Positions 8,563 through 17,323 of a stretch of DNA of 64,000 nucleotides are shown piece by piece (positions within the stretch are counted from its first letter, which is position 1; the number at the start of each line of letters is the position of its first letter). The notes beneath the pieces were generated by a model. The model was not told where the DNA came from. It ran no database searches and saw only the letters and a list, made by a program, of their open reading frames with translations. The position numbers and the translations under genes are program-made. This DNA is from an uncultured Pelagibacteraceae bacterium (lineage in GTDB: Bacteria > Pseudomonadota > Alphaproteobacteria > Pelagibacterales > Pelagibacteraceae), in assembly GCA_902547535.1 (NCBI GenBank), contig CACCOB010000001.1:124001-188000 (forward strand), read 5' to 3'.

Positions 8563-9142
8563 CTTTTCTCTCTTTATTTAATTTTGCTTGATCTTCTACT
8601 ATCGCAGCAATGCTACTACTATTTACTTCTTCACCAATCAGCTCTTTTATTAATTCTGCAGATGTTTCAGCAGCTATTTTGTTTATTTTTTCACCTGATT
8701 TTTTTCTAAATTCAGACAGCTCATTTTCTACTGAACTAATTTCTTCATCAAGATCTTTTTCTAATGCATTTCTTTTTTTATTAATATCTTCTAATATTTT
8801 TTCTCTAGCCTGATTAAAGTAATTTTTAGCTTTAACTTTACTGTCCAAAATAATTTTTTCATATTCATCAATTTTTTTCTGACTTTCTTCTTTTTGTCTA
8901 TCTGCAGTTTCAATATTTTCTAGTATTTGTGATTTTCTTGTCTCTAAGTTGTCGCTAATTTTAGGCAATATTACTTTTGTAAGAACAATAAAAAGTATTC
9001 CAAATGTGATGATAAGCCAGAATATTTGAGATATCCAAAACTCTGGATTGAGTTGAGGCATACCACCACTTTCAGCAGCAAATACTAAATTAACACATGC
9101 AAAGCATGTGATGAATATTGAAATAATTATTTTTTTTAACAT
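8552..9142 (-). CDS. atpG: ATP synthase Fo subunit b'
   Basis: Second peripheral-stalk subunit, forming a heterodimer with b. It starts with a hydrophobic leader (about residues 1-22) followed by PQLNPEFWISQIFWLIITFG, the membrane helix typical of b', then a coiled coil to the end of the 196 residues. It is 3 nt from atpE and overlaps atpF. In Alphaproteobacteria this gene is called atpG or atpF'; it is not the F1 gamma subunit. Confidence 0.88.
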   Translation of the reverse strand: MLKKIIISIFITCFACVNLVFAAESGGMPQLNPEFWISQIFWLIITFGILFIVLTKVILPKISDNLETRKSQILENIETADRQKEESQKKIDEYEKIILDSKVKAKNYFNQAREKILEDINKKRNALEKDLDEEISSVENELSEFRKKSGEKINKIAAETSAELIKELIGEEVNSSSIAAIVEDQAKLNKERKDVI

Positions 9143-9145
9143 TAA

Positions 9146-9373
9146 TTAAAATGCAAATAAAATAATCAATGCAACTACTAGTCCAAATAATCCTGTAGCT
9201 TCAGCCAAAGCAAATCCTAATAATAAATTAGGGAATTGTTTTTGAGCTGCAGATGGATTTCTCATAGCACCAGATAAGTAATTACCAAAGATAATTCCAA
9301 TACCAACTCCTGCACCTGCTAGTGCAATAGCTGCTAAACCTGCTCCTATCATTTTTGCTGCTTCTAATTCCAT
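9146..9373 (-). CDS. atpE: ATP synthase Fo subunit c
   Basis: Proteolipid of the rotor ring. The 75 residues form two membrane helices joined by the polar loop RNPSAAQKQ. The first helix is glycine-rich (AGAGVGIGIIFG) for helix packing and the second carries the ion-binding carboxylate Glu58 in FALAEATGLFGLV. The lack of the usual sodium-site polar residues suggests a proton ring (inference). It lies 16 nt after atpB. Confidence 0.96.
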   Translation of the reverse strand: MELEAAKMIGAGLAAIALAGAGVGIGIIFGNYLSGAMRNPSAAQKQFPNLLLGFALAEATGLFGLVVALIILFAF

Positions 9374-9389
9374 TCTTCCTCCTTTTTTA

Positions 9390-10124
9390 TTAATGGTGTA
9401 AATTTAATGCATCATTCAAATAAATGCATGTTAAAATTGCAAATACATATGCCTGAAGAAAAGCAACTAATATCTCCAAACCTGTAAGTGCAACTGAAAA
9501 ACTTAGTGGAAGCCACCCACCAACAATTCCTAAGCTAATAACAAAACCACCAAATACCTTCATCATTGTATGACCAGCCATCATGTTTGCAAAAAGTCTT
9601 ACTGATAAACTAATCGGTCTACTTAAATATGAGATAATCTCAATAACAACTATTAATGGAAGTAAAACCATTGGAACTCCACTAGGAACAAACAACTTCA
9701 AATATCCTAATCCATGTTTCATAAATCCAATAATTGTAACCCCAACGAAAATAAATGCTGCAAGCATAAATGTAACTATTATATGGCTTGTGACTGTAAA
9801 TGCGTAAGGTATCATTCCAAACATGTTACAAAATAGAACAAACATAAATAGTGAGAAAATAAATGAAAAGTAAGGTTTTGCTTTTGATCCTGCTGTATCA
9901 CTAATCATTTTGGCCACAAAGGAATAACTTAGTTCTGATAGCAGCTGTAGTTTATCAGGTATTAGAGTTTTTTTCTTCGCTCCTAAATTAAAAATTATCA
10001 AAATAGCTAAAGAACTAATGACCATAAATAAACTTGCATTAGTGAAAGAGATATCAACTGAGCCTAATTTAATTTCTGGACCAATTCTATAAACATTGAA
10101 TTGATACATTGGATTTGATGCCAT
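9390..10124 (-). CDS. atpB: ATP synthase Fo subunit a
   Basis: Stator channel subunit that passes protons to the c-ring. The 244-aa protein has several membrane helices and keeps the essential arginine, Arg176, in SVRLFANMMAGH, and the C-terminal helix around LQAYVFAILTCIYL. It follows atpI by 9 nt and precedes atpE, the usual alphaproteobacterial order. Confidence 0.96.
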   Translation of the reverse strand: MASNPMYQFNVYRIGPEIKLGSVDISFTNASLFMVISSLAILIIFNLGAKKKTLIPDKLQLLSELSYSFVAKMISDTAGSKAKPYFSFIFSLFMFVLFCNMFGMIPYAFTVTSHIIVTFMLAAFIFVGVTIIGFMKHGLGYLKLFVPSGVPMVLLPLIVVIEIISYLSRPISLSVRLFANMMAGHTMMKVFGGFVISLGIVGGWLPLSFSVALTGLEILVAFLQAYVFAILTCIYLNDALNLHH

Positions 10125-10133
10125 TATATTCTC

Positions 10134-10412
10134 TTATTTATTTTGCATTTTTTTTGCTGATTTAATTACATTCATAATCCCTGCAATTACTCCTACAAAA
10201 AAAAATATTAAAATTAACCAAGGCTTAGTACCAAACCAATTGTCTAAAATAAACCCAATAATTGTCCCAACAGCTACTGCTGCAACTAATTCAGTGCTCA
10301 TCTTAAAAGCGTGGCCCATTCCTGAAGTCTTAGGCTCTTTATTTTCTAAATATTTGGACTTTGCCCTATTTTTTGCACTTTTAAGGCGAGTTTTAAAATC
10401 TTCCTCTTCCAT
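10134..10412 (-). CDS. atpI: AtpZ/AtpI-family assembly protein
   Basis: Small membrane protein thought to help c-ring assembly or ion supply to Fo. The 92 residues hold a charged N-terminal region and two membrane helices (about residues 40-58 and 65-82, the latter PWLILIFFFVGVIAGIMN). It stands first in the Fo operon, 4 nt downstream of smc, so the ATP synthase genes may be transcribed through from smc. Confidence 0.85.
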   Translation of the reverse strand: MEEEDFKTRLKSAKNRAKSKYLENKEPKTSGMGHAFKMSTELVAAVAVGTIIGFILDNWFGTKPWLILIFFFVGVIAGIMNVIKSAKKMQNK

Positions 10413-10416
10413 TAGT

Positions 10417-12990
10417 CTAAGCTACCATGCTCTCAGCTTTTTGTAGATCAACAGCAACTAGTTGACTTATCCCTTTCTCTGGCATTGTAACCCCATATAA
10501 TCTATCCATTTTTGACATGGTTAATGCGTGGTGGGTTACTATAATGAATCTAGTGGAAGTAATTTTTGTTAATTCGTTTAGAAGATTGCAAAATCTAGTA
10601 ACGTTTGCATCATCAAGCGGAGCATCAACTTCATCTAATACACAGATTGGTGAAGGATTAGTTAAAAACACAGCAAATATTAGAGATAATGCTGTTAAAG
10701 CCTGCTCACCTCCTGAAAGTAGAGTTATAGATTGAAGTCTTTTTCCAGGAGGACTTACTAGCATTTCTAAACCAGCATCTAAGGGATCATCTGAGTCTAC
10801 TAATTCTAATTTAGCGCTACCCCCATTAAATAACTTTGTATAAACTTCATTAAACTTTCTATTTACTCTTTCAAAAGCATCTAAAAGCCTTTCCCGACCT
10901 TTTTGGTTTAGTTCTGTGATACTTTCTTTAAGTTTTAATATTGCTGTAACAAGATCCTGCCTGTCTTGTTCCATTTTTTTTATTTCAGTTTTATATTTTT
11001 CAGTCTCATCGTCAGCTCTTAAATTAACAGAACCAAGCTTTTCTCTTTCTCTTTTTTTTTCATCTAGTAGCTCCTCTTGAGTAACTAAATCTGGAAATTC
11101 ATCACTTTTTTCAAGATTTGAATAATAAAGTATTTTACTTTCTTCTAAATTTAACTCTGTCATTACCCTTTCCAAAAGATCATTTCTTCTTTTATTTAAA
11201 CCTTCAATGGTAGCTCCAGAGCTTGCTTTTTTTTCTCTAATTTCAATCGAACTTTCTTTTGTATTATTTAGTTCGACTCTTATTTCAGCAATACTATTAT
11301 CTATTTTTTCAACTAAAACTTCATTTTCATTTTTTTCATTTTCTGAAATTCTTAAATTTTCAGAAATCTTTCCTTTTTTTTCTGCTTGAGATTGAGGTTG
11401 TATTTCTAGCAAATTTAATTTTTCCTCTAACTTATTTTTTCTAGTGTTTAATTCGTTAACCATTTTTTCAGAATTGGTTAATAAATTTTGCCAACTTTCA
11501 AATTCCTGATCAATAATATTTATCCTCTCTTTTCTTTTTACGGATTCTCTTTTTATGTTTTGATTTTTACTATAAGTTTCTGCGTACTCATCTTGCAATT
11601 TCTTTATTTGATCACTTTTAGAAGTTAAAGTTAAAATAGTATTATCACTTTCAAAATCTTTAACTTTCATAGTTAAATAAGATAAATTTATCATGCACTC
11701 ATCTAAAATTTTTAATGTCTGGTGATTTCTATTTTCAGAGATTAATTTTTTAACTTCTTCAATTTGGTTTTTTATATTATTGATAATTTCATTATTTTTT
11801 TGTAAAGACTCTTTACTAAAGCTCTCAAGCAATACATCCATTCTATCTTGTTCATTTTTTAATTTTGATTTAGAGTTTTCTAAGTCTTGATTTGATAACT
11901 TTTCAGTCTCATAGTACTTTGAGTCTGTTTCAATTAAAGTGTTTCTTTCCTCTTTAAGTCTTTTTTCATTTGAATTAGCGTCAATTACGATACTTTTTTC
12001 TCTATCTATATCTTCGTCTATAACTTTAATGGAATTTTTTATTGTATCTATTTCCTCGTTTATCCTAGTACTTTCCTCATCTAAAGCTTTAAGCTCAAGA
12101 TTTAATCTTTGTATCTTAGACAAGTTTTCAATATTTTTCTGTCTAATTGGTTCTACTCTTTCAAGTTCGTTTTTAATTTTAGTTTCTAACTCATTTATTT
12201 GTTTATTAAATACCTCTACTTTAGTGTCTGCTTCAGTATTTACTTCATTTTCTAAACTAATTTCTTTATCAATTTCTATAAGTCTTAAATAATATAGACC
12301 CGCCTCTACTTTTTTTATTTCTTCAGAAATTAATTTATATTTTGCTGCTTCTTCAGCTTGTTTTTCTAAACTTGCCAATTGTTTTTCTTGCTGTCGTCTA
12401 AGTTCATCTGCTCTTTTTAGATTATTTTCTGCTGCTCCTAATCTGATTTCAGCCTCATGTCTTCTTACATGAAGTCCTGCTATTCCAGCAGCTTCTTCAA
12501 GTATTGCTCTTCTGTCAGATGGTTTTGCAGTAACTAATGCTCCTATTCTTCCTTGACTTATTAATGACGGTGAATGGGCTCCAGTGGATAGATCTGCAAA
12601 AAACATTTGAGCATCTTTTGCTCTAACTTCTTTATTGTTTATATAAAACTTTGAACCTTTATCTTTTTCAATTTTTCTTCGAATTTCTATTTCATCTAAA
12701 TCATTATATTGATGTGGACCATCTTCATTTTCATTATTTAAACTTAAAACTACTTCAGCAATATTTTTTGAAGGTTTATTTGATGTGCCTGAAAATATCA
12801 CATCCTCCATTCCAGAACCTCTCATACTTTTGGCTGAAGTCTCTCCCATACACCATCTAATAGACTCAACTATATTTGACTTACCACAACCGTTAGGACC
12901 AACAATTCCAGTGAGACCTTTTTCAATTAAAAAATTAGTTTTCTCTGCAAAAGACTTAAAGCCATTTAATTGGATTTTTTTAAACTCCAT
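10417..12990 (-). CDS. smc: Chromosome-segregation SMC ATPase, short form without hinge
   Basis: ABC-type ATPase of bacterial condensin, organising the chromosome. Both halves of the head are intact: Walker A GPNGCGKS (31-38), the Q-loop region near residue 147 (SQGRIG), signature LLSGGEQ (757-763) and Walker B with PICVLDEVDAP (781-791). Residues about 180-700 are charged coiled coil. There is no glycine between 232 and 539, and nothing like the globular, glycine-rich hinge that normally sits mid-protein; total length is 857 aa against about 1150 in other Alphaproteobacteria. No CxxC zinc hook replaces it. The frame is uninterrupted, so this is a natural short form, not a pseudogene. The dsbA-like gene lies 8 nt upstream. 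Confidence 0.93.
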   Translation of the reverse strand: MEFKKIQLNGFKSFAEKTNFLIEKGLTGIVGPNGCGKSNIVESIRWCMGETSAKSMRGSGMEDVIFSGTSNKPSKNIAEVVLSLNNENEDGPHQYNDLDEIEIRRKIEKDKGSKFYINNKEVRAKDAQMFFADLSTGAHSPSLISQGRIGALVTAKPSDRRAILEEAAGIAGLHVRRHEAEIRLGAAENNLKRADELRRQQEKQLASLEKQAEEAAKYKLISEEIKKVEAGLYYLRLIEIDKEISLENEVNTEADTKVEVFNKQINELETKIKNELERVEPIRQKNIENLSKIQRLNLELKALDEESTRINEEIDTIKNSIKVIDEDIDREKSIVIDANSNEKRLKEERNTLIETDSKYYETEKLSNQDLENSKSKLKNEQDRMDVLLESFSKESLQKNNEIINNIKNQIEEVKKLISENRNHQTLKILDECMINLSYLTMKVKDFESDNTILTLTSKSDQIKKLQDEYAETYSKNQNIKRESVKRKERINIIDQEFESWQNLLTNSEKMVNELNTRKNKLEEKLNLLEIQPQSQAEKKGKISENLRISENEKNENEVLVEKIDNSIAEIRVELNNTKESSIEIREKKASSGATIEGLNKRRNDLLERVMTELNLEESKILYYSNLEKSDEFPDLVTQEELLDEKKREREKLGSVNLRADDETEKYKTEIKKMEQDRQDLVTAILKLKESITELNQKGRERLLDAFERVNRKFNEVYTKLFNGGSAKLELVDSDDPLDAGLEMLVSPPGKRLQSITLLSGGEQALTALSLIFAVFLTNPSPICVLDEVDAPLDDANVTRFCNLLNELTKITSTRFIIVTHHALTMSKMDRLYGVTMPEKGISQLVAVDLQKAESMVA

Positions 12991-12998
12991 TCAATGAC

Positions 12999-13580
12999 TT
13001 ATATCAGTTTTTCAATATATTTTTTTAATTTTTTATAGTTTTTAGGATTTTCGAACTTTTCACCGTTGATTATAAGTGTTGGAGTTGCCTCTATTTTATA
13101 GTTTTTTGCTCCATCGATTCGGTCTTCTAAAATAAAATCTTCGATTTTTGAGTCAGTGATACATTTATCAAAATCTAATTCAAAACCTGATTCTTGAATT
13201 ACTCTTTTTAAATTTTTATTGAGATCCTCAATTGTGCTTCCTCTAACCCAGCTACTTTGGTTGTTGTATAAGTGATGAAGTATTTCTGATTTTCCATCAT
13301 TCCTACAATGAGCTATTTTTGCTGCATTAAACGCAGCTATATCTAGAGGAAAATTTCTATATTCAATCGAAATTAAATTTTTATCTATAAAATCAGTTTT
13401 TAGCTTTGGATAAATATCTCTATGAAAATCTCCACAATGACTGCATGTCAAAGACTCGAAAACCATAAGTTTTACTTTTGTATTAACATTGCCGTCTTTA
13501 ATATGTTTGATTTCTGCTGTTGCGTTAAAACTAATAAAAAATAATGATATTATTAACGTTTGTATTAATATTTTTTTCAT
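12999..13580 (-). CDS. DsbA-like periplasmic thiol oxidoreductase
   Basis: Thioredoxin-fold protein likely acting on disulfides in the periplasm. A Sec signal peptide covers about residues 1-22 (ending FNATA). The active site is Cys46-Ser-His-Cys49 in ESLTCSHCGDFHRD, and the cis-proline loop is EATPTLIING. It overlaps the DUF721 gene by 4 nt. The order DUF721, DsbA-like, smc is a recurrent alphaproteobacterial arrangement. Length 193 aa is usual for this subgroup. Confidence 0.9.
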   Translation of the reverse strand: MKKILIQTLIISLFFISFNATAEIKHIKDGNVNTKVKLMVFESLTCSHCGDFHRDIYPKLKTDFIDKNLISIEYRNFPLDIAAFNAAKIAHCRNDGKSEILHHLYNNQSSWVRGSTIEDLNKNLKRVIQESGFELDFDKCITDSKIEDFILEDRIDGAKNYKIEATPTLIINGEKFENPKNYKKLKKYIEKLI

Positions 13581-14056
13581 CTTGTTTTAAATATTTTATT
13601 TAACTCTAATAAAGATTGCTTAATTTTATCATTCTTAATATTGATAATCTTATTTATATTTTTGCTATTTGTCGCATTTTTAATTTTATTATCTCTGGTT
13701 TTTTTGAATTCTCCCTCAAAGGTCTTTAACCTTATATTATCGACCACATTATAACCAAAAAAAATATTTATTTTTTTTAAAATTTCTTTCTTAGAATATT
13801 CTAGGTCAACTTCATTTCCTCTTTTAACCATTATACTTAAATAGCTTCCATTTAATTTTGAGTTTTTATAAGATATTGGATAGCAAACATTAAATAATTC
13901 TTTTCCAACAAGAAATTTCCAATTATCTAAAGTATTTGAGTAAATTTGTCCTTTTTTATTCAATATTCTTTTTGCTTCTTGGGGCAAAGTATCTTTAAAG
14001 GATCTTAGTCCTTGAACAGATTTATTTCTCTGCTTAGTATTATATTTAAAATTCAT
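13577..14056 (-). CDS. DUF721 (DciA-like) protein
   Basis: Members of the DUF721 family include DciA, a loader or helper of the DnaB replicative helicase. The visible core is NWKFLVGKELFNVCYPISYKN... followed by LNGSYLSIMVKRG, matching the family's W-x3-VG-x3 pattern; the remainder is a lysine/asparagine-rich tail. I place the start at the ATG at 14056 (159 aa) rather than the TTG at 14068, because it abuts the mutY ATG exactly. The helicase-loading role is known for DciA and inferred here. Confidence 0.72.
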   Translation of the reverse strand: MNFKYNTKQRNKSVQGLRSFKDTLPQEAKRILNKKGQIYSNTLDNWKFLVGKELFNVCYPISYKNSKLNGSYLSIMVKRGNEVDLEYSKKEILKKINIFFGYNVVDNIRLKTFEGEFKKTRDNKIKNATNSKNINKIINIKNDKIKQSLLELNKIFKTR

Positions 14057-15043
14057 ATGACAAATCAAAACATACCAAATAAAATTTTAAAATGGTACGA
14101 CAATAATAAAAGAAATCTTCCTTGGCGAAAAAAAGTCTCTAAAAATCAAAAAGAATATTTTACTTTAGTAAGTGAATTTATGTTGCAACAAACTCAAGTA
14201 AAAACAGTAATCCCATATTTTGAAAATTTTACCTCGAAAATCCCAGATTTAATAAGTTTATCAAAAGTTAGAGATGCTAAATTGATGAAATGTTGGGAGG
14301 GATTAGGATATTATTCAAGAGCAAAAAATCTAAAAAAAACAGCAAAAATAATTATAAATGAATTTAAGGGAAAGCTTCCAAATAATGAGGAAGGTTTAAA
14401 ATCGCTACCTGGGATAGGAGATTATACTGCAAAAGCTATTATGGCAATTGCATTCAACTATAAAATAATCCCATTAGATGGAAATGTTGAAAGAGTTTTG
14501 AAAAGAGTATTTTATTTAAAAAAAGAAAAAGAAATTTCTAAAGAGAATTTACATAAAAAAAAATCTTTTTTTGGGGAAACAAACAGAGCTAGTGATTATG
14601 CTCAAGCCATAATGGAAATAGGCGCATTAATTTGTAAACCAACAAAACCAATTTGTAATCAATGTCCAATTTCTAGAAATTGTAAATCTTTTAAAAAAAA
14701 CGATTTTCAGATTGTGAAAGTAAATAAATTTAATAAACAAATATTTTTTGAGGCAAATATTTTTCAAAATAAAAAGAATAATTATTACCTTTTAAAAAAC
14801 AGAAAATTTAATTTTTTAAAGGATATGGCTATATTTCCAATGAATGAGATACCTAAAATAAAATTTAGAAAACACGTGGGAAAAAGGATCAATATAAAAA
14901 TGTCTAATATGGACATGAGAATTGCAATTACGATGAAAAATAATTTACCAGAAAAGAAAAATGGTTTTTTTGTAGATGTAAAAGATTTAACTAATTTGAC
15001 TTTACCTTCATTTACAAAGAAAATAATTAATACTATCAGATAA
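14057..15043 (+). CDS. mutY: Adenine DNA glycosylase
   Basis: Removes adenine mispaired with 8-oxoguanine. The helix-hairpin-helix LPGIGDYTAKAI and the catalytic aspartate in PLDGNVERVLKR are present, followed by the [4Fe-4S] cluster motif C-x6-C-x2-C-x5-C (in LICKPTKPICNQCPISRNC). A NUDIX-like C-terminal region follows. I choose the ATG at 14057 (328 aa); a longer in-frame start at 14012 would run into the divergent DUF721 gene. The FAD monooxygenase starts 4 nt downstream. Confidence 0.94.
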   Translation: MTNQNIPNKILKWYDNNKRNLPWRKKVSKNQKEYFTLVSEFMLQQTQVKTVIPYFENFTSKIPDLISLSKVRDAKLMKCWEGLGYYSRAKNLKKTAKIIINEFKGKLPNNEEGLKSLPGIGDYTAKAIMAIAFNYKIIPLDGNVERVLKRVFYLKKEKEISKENLHKKKSFFGETNRASDYAQAIMEIGALICKPTKPICNQCPISRNCKSFKKNDFQIVKVNKFNKQIFFEANIFQNKKNNYYLLKNRKFNFLKDMAIFPMNEIPKIKFRKHVGKRINIKMSNMDMRIAITMKNNLPEKKNGFFVDVKDLTNLTLPSFTKKIINTIR

Positions 15044-15047
15044 ATTA

Positions 15048-16178
15048 ATGAAAAAAATTGCAATAATTGGCGGAGGAATATCGGGGTTATATTTTGCTAA
15101 TATTTTAAATAGTGAAAAAAATTTTGAATACAAAATATTTGAAAAAAAAAATAATTTTAATTTCCAAGATGGTTATGGAATTCAACTATCAGTTAATAGT
15201 ATTAAGTTATTGAATAACATAGGATTTAAAAATCTACCTGCATCTCAAGTTAGCTTTCCGTCAAAAGTTAATTTCATACAAGCAAATAACTCTAAAAAAA
15301 TTTGCGATATAGACCTTACACAATTTAATGATCAATTAAATCGATACACAACACTAAAAAGATCAACATTATTAGAATTTTTATTTAAGAATGTGCCTGA
15401 AAATCAGATTAAATTTAATTCAAATATAACAAAAATAGAAAAGGCGAATGGCTTTAGAATTGCTTTGGATGAAAATATACATGAGGAATTTGATTATTTG
15501 ATAATTGCTGATGGTATTTTTTCAAAAACGAAGTCATTGATATTGAATGATATTACAAATCCAAAATATAACTTTAATGTCGCTCTTAGAGGTAAGTTAA
15601 GGGGTGATTATGGTAGTGATATTTCTATTTATATGGCATCAAACAGTCATTATGTGATCTATCCGATAAACCAAAATAATGAATATAATTTTGTAGCTAT
15701 CATAAAAAAAAAATTATCATCAGATGAGCTAAGAAATTATGATTTATTTAAATCTAATGAGTTTTTAAGCTCTTTAAGATCAAGTTTACAAAAAACATCA
15801 CAAATAAGCTTTGGACATTTAAGTGAATTAAAATCTTTTCCTGTTTACGTAAGCAGCAAATTTCCGAGTTTAAATGAACAAAATATATTTTTATCTGGTG
15901 ATGCTCTGTTCACTTTCTCACCATCATTTGCTCAAGGTGCGTCCCAAAGTATTGAAACCGCAAACGATATATTAAAAAGTATTTTAAATGGTTCAAATGA
16001 ATACTATCAAAAGAGAATTGAAAATATTTCCTCAATAAATGACAAATCAAAATTTAATCATTTTTCATTCCATTTATCAAATCCTCTAAGTGTCTTTATT
16101 AGAAATAACATTTTGAAGTTTCTCTCAAAAAATAAAACATTTCTTGAAAATTATTTGGGTAAAATTTATAGAGCTTAA
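15048..16178 (+). CDS. FAD-dependent monooxygenase
   Basis: Class A flavoprotein hydroxylase (UbiH/salicylate hydroxylase superfamily). It has the N-terminal FAD motif IIGGGISGLYFANIL, the DG-like segment LIIADGIFSKTKS (about 150-162), and the second FAD motif FLSGDALFTFSPSFAQGASQ (GD of the family). The substrate cannot be read from sequence. It follows mutY by 4 nt and its stop codon interlocks with that of ccrM in TTAA. Ubiquinone hydroxylation is possible but not shown. Confidence 0.85.
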   Translation: MKKIAIIGGGISGLYFANILNSEKNFEYKIFEKKNNFNFQDGYGIQLSVNSIKLLNNIGFKNLPASQVSFPSKVNFIQANNSKKICDIDLTQFNDQLNRYTTLKRSTLLEFLFKNVPENQIKFNSNITKIEKANGFRIALDENIHEEFDYLIIADGIFSKTKSLILNDITNPKYNFNVALRGKLRGDYGSDISIYMASNSHYVIYPINQNNEYNFVAIIKKKLSSDELRNYDLFKSNEFLSSLRSSLQKTSQISFGHLSELKSFPVYVSSKFPSLNEQNIFLSGDALFTFSPSFAQGASQSIETANDILKSILNGSNEYYQKRIENISSINDKSKFNHFSFHLSNPLSVFIRNNILKFLSKNKTFLENYLGKIYRA

Positions 16179-17248
16179 TTTGTAGGTCTTAGTCTTTGTC
16201 GTAAATCATCAATTGGCTTTAAAGAATTTCCAGATTTATAATGCCAAAATGTCCATCCATTACAACTTTCTGCACCGATAATTTTTGCTGCCACTTTATG
16301 GATTGATCCTTCTGATTGTTGATATTTTATACTACCATCTATCATAATTTTTGCATTTACTTTCTTCTTTTGGTCATAAATTTCTGTTCCAGGTTTAATT
16401 AAACCCATTTCAACTAATGATCCGAAAGGAATTCTTGGTTTAGTTCTGTTATTTTGCAGAGTATCTAGAAATTCATCTTTTATGATATTTGTATTCTCTA
16501 ATCTTTTCTTAGCAGCATCGAAATAATATTTTTCTTTTTCAATTCCAAAATAATTTCTACCTAATTTTTTTGAAACAACAGCTGTAGTACCGGATCCTAA
16601 AAATGGATCCAAAATGAAATCATTTTTGTTTGATGAAGCTAATATTATTCTATGAATTAAAGCCTCTGGCTTTTGTGTAGAATGAACTTTTTTTCCATTT
16701 TTTTTTAATCTTTCTTTTCCGTTGCAGATTGGGAAATTCCATGTGGATCTCATCTGCAGGTCATCATTTAAACATTTTAATGATTGATAATTAAAAGTAT
16801 ATTTGGATCCTTCGCTCTTTGAGGCCCAAATAAGTGTTTCATGTGCATTGGTAAACCTCGTTCCTCTAAAATTTGGCATTGGGTTATTTTTATTCCAAAT
16901 TACATCATTTAGTATCCAAAAACCCAGATTTTGGATCGTAGTACCAACTCTAAATATATTATGGTAGCTACCTATAGCCCAAATTGTTCCATCCTTTTTT
17001 AAAATTCTTTTACATTCTTTTAACCACTCAAAAGTAAATTCATCATAGCTTTTAAAACTTTCAAATTGATCCCATTTATCATTAACAGCATCCACTTTAG
17101 ATCTATCCGGTCTACTTAATTCTTTTTTTAATTGAAGGTTATAGGGAGGGTCAGCGAATATAAGATCAAAAGTTTCGTTAGGAATTTTTTTTAATTCCTT
17201 TAAACTGTCTCCATTAATAATTTTATTTTTTAAAGTTTTAATACTCAT
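16175..17248 (-). CDS. ccrM: Cell-cycle DNA adenine-N6 methyltransferase (CcrM-like, GANTC)
   Basis: Beta-class methyltransferase: target-recognition and catalytic motif DPPY at residues 33-36 comes before the SAM-binding motif DPFLGSGTTAV near residue 220. A C-terminal domain of about 90 residues (from about 265) matches the extension that distinguishes CcrM from HinfI-type enzymes. In Caulobacter CcrM methylates GANTC once per cell cycle. No restriction enzyme is adjacent, fitting an orphan regulator. The neighbour rnhB is also next to ccrM in other Alphaproteobacteria. The 75-bp upstream spacer holds three GANTC sites. Confidence 0.93.
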   Translation of the reverse strand: MSIKTLKNKIINGDSLKELKKIPNETFDLIFADPPYNLQLKKELSRPDRSKVDAVNDKWDQFESFKSYDEFTFEWLKECKRILKKDGTIWAIGSYHNIFRVGTTIQNLGFWILNDVIWNKNNPMPNFRGTRFTNAHETLIWASKSEGSKYTFNYQSLKCLNDDLQMRSTWNFPICNGKERLKKNGKKVHSTQKPEALIHRIILASSNKNDFILDPFLGSGTTAVVSKKLGRNYFGIEKEKYYFDAAKKRLENTNIIKDEFLDTLQNNRTKPRIPFGSLVEMGLIKPGTEIYDQKKKVNAKIMIDGSIKYQQSEGSIHKVAAKIIGAESCNGWTFWHYKSGNSLKPIDDLRQRLRPTN

Positions 17249-17265
17249 TTTTTAAATATTAATTA

Positions 17266-17314
17266 GACTCCAGAGAAGAGTCCGCGTCAACCTGTGATTG
17301 AATTATTTTGAGTC
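17266..17314. promoter_or_regulatory. Cluster of three GANTC sites upstream of ccrM
   Basis: GACTC at 17266-17270, GAGTC at 17278-17282 and GAGTC at 17310-17314 all lie in the 75-bp spacer between rnhB and ccrM. GANTC is the known target of CcrM, and in Caulobacter such sites in the ccrM promoter couple transcription to methylation state. Autoregulation here is inference. Confidence 0.5.
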
Positions 17315-17323
17315 TACTTGTTG

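Noticed and set aside
11939-12292. 117-aa plus-strand frame inside smc
   Set aside because: Low-complexity Ser/Leu/Phe sequence, the antisense of the coiled coil of smc.
14012-14056. Longer start for mutY overlapping the DUF721 gene
   Set aside because: MutY proteins begin near the residues encoded from 14057; the extension is antisense to DUF721.
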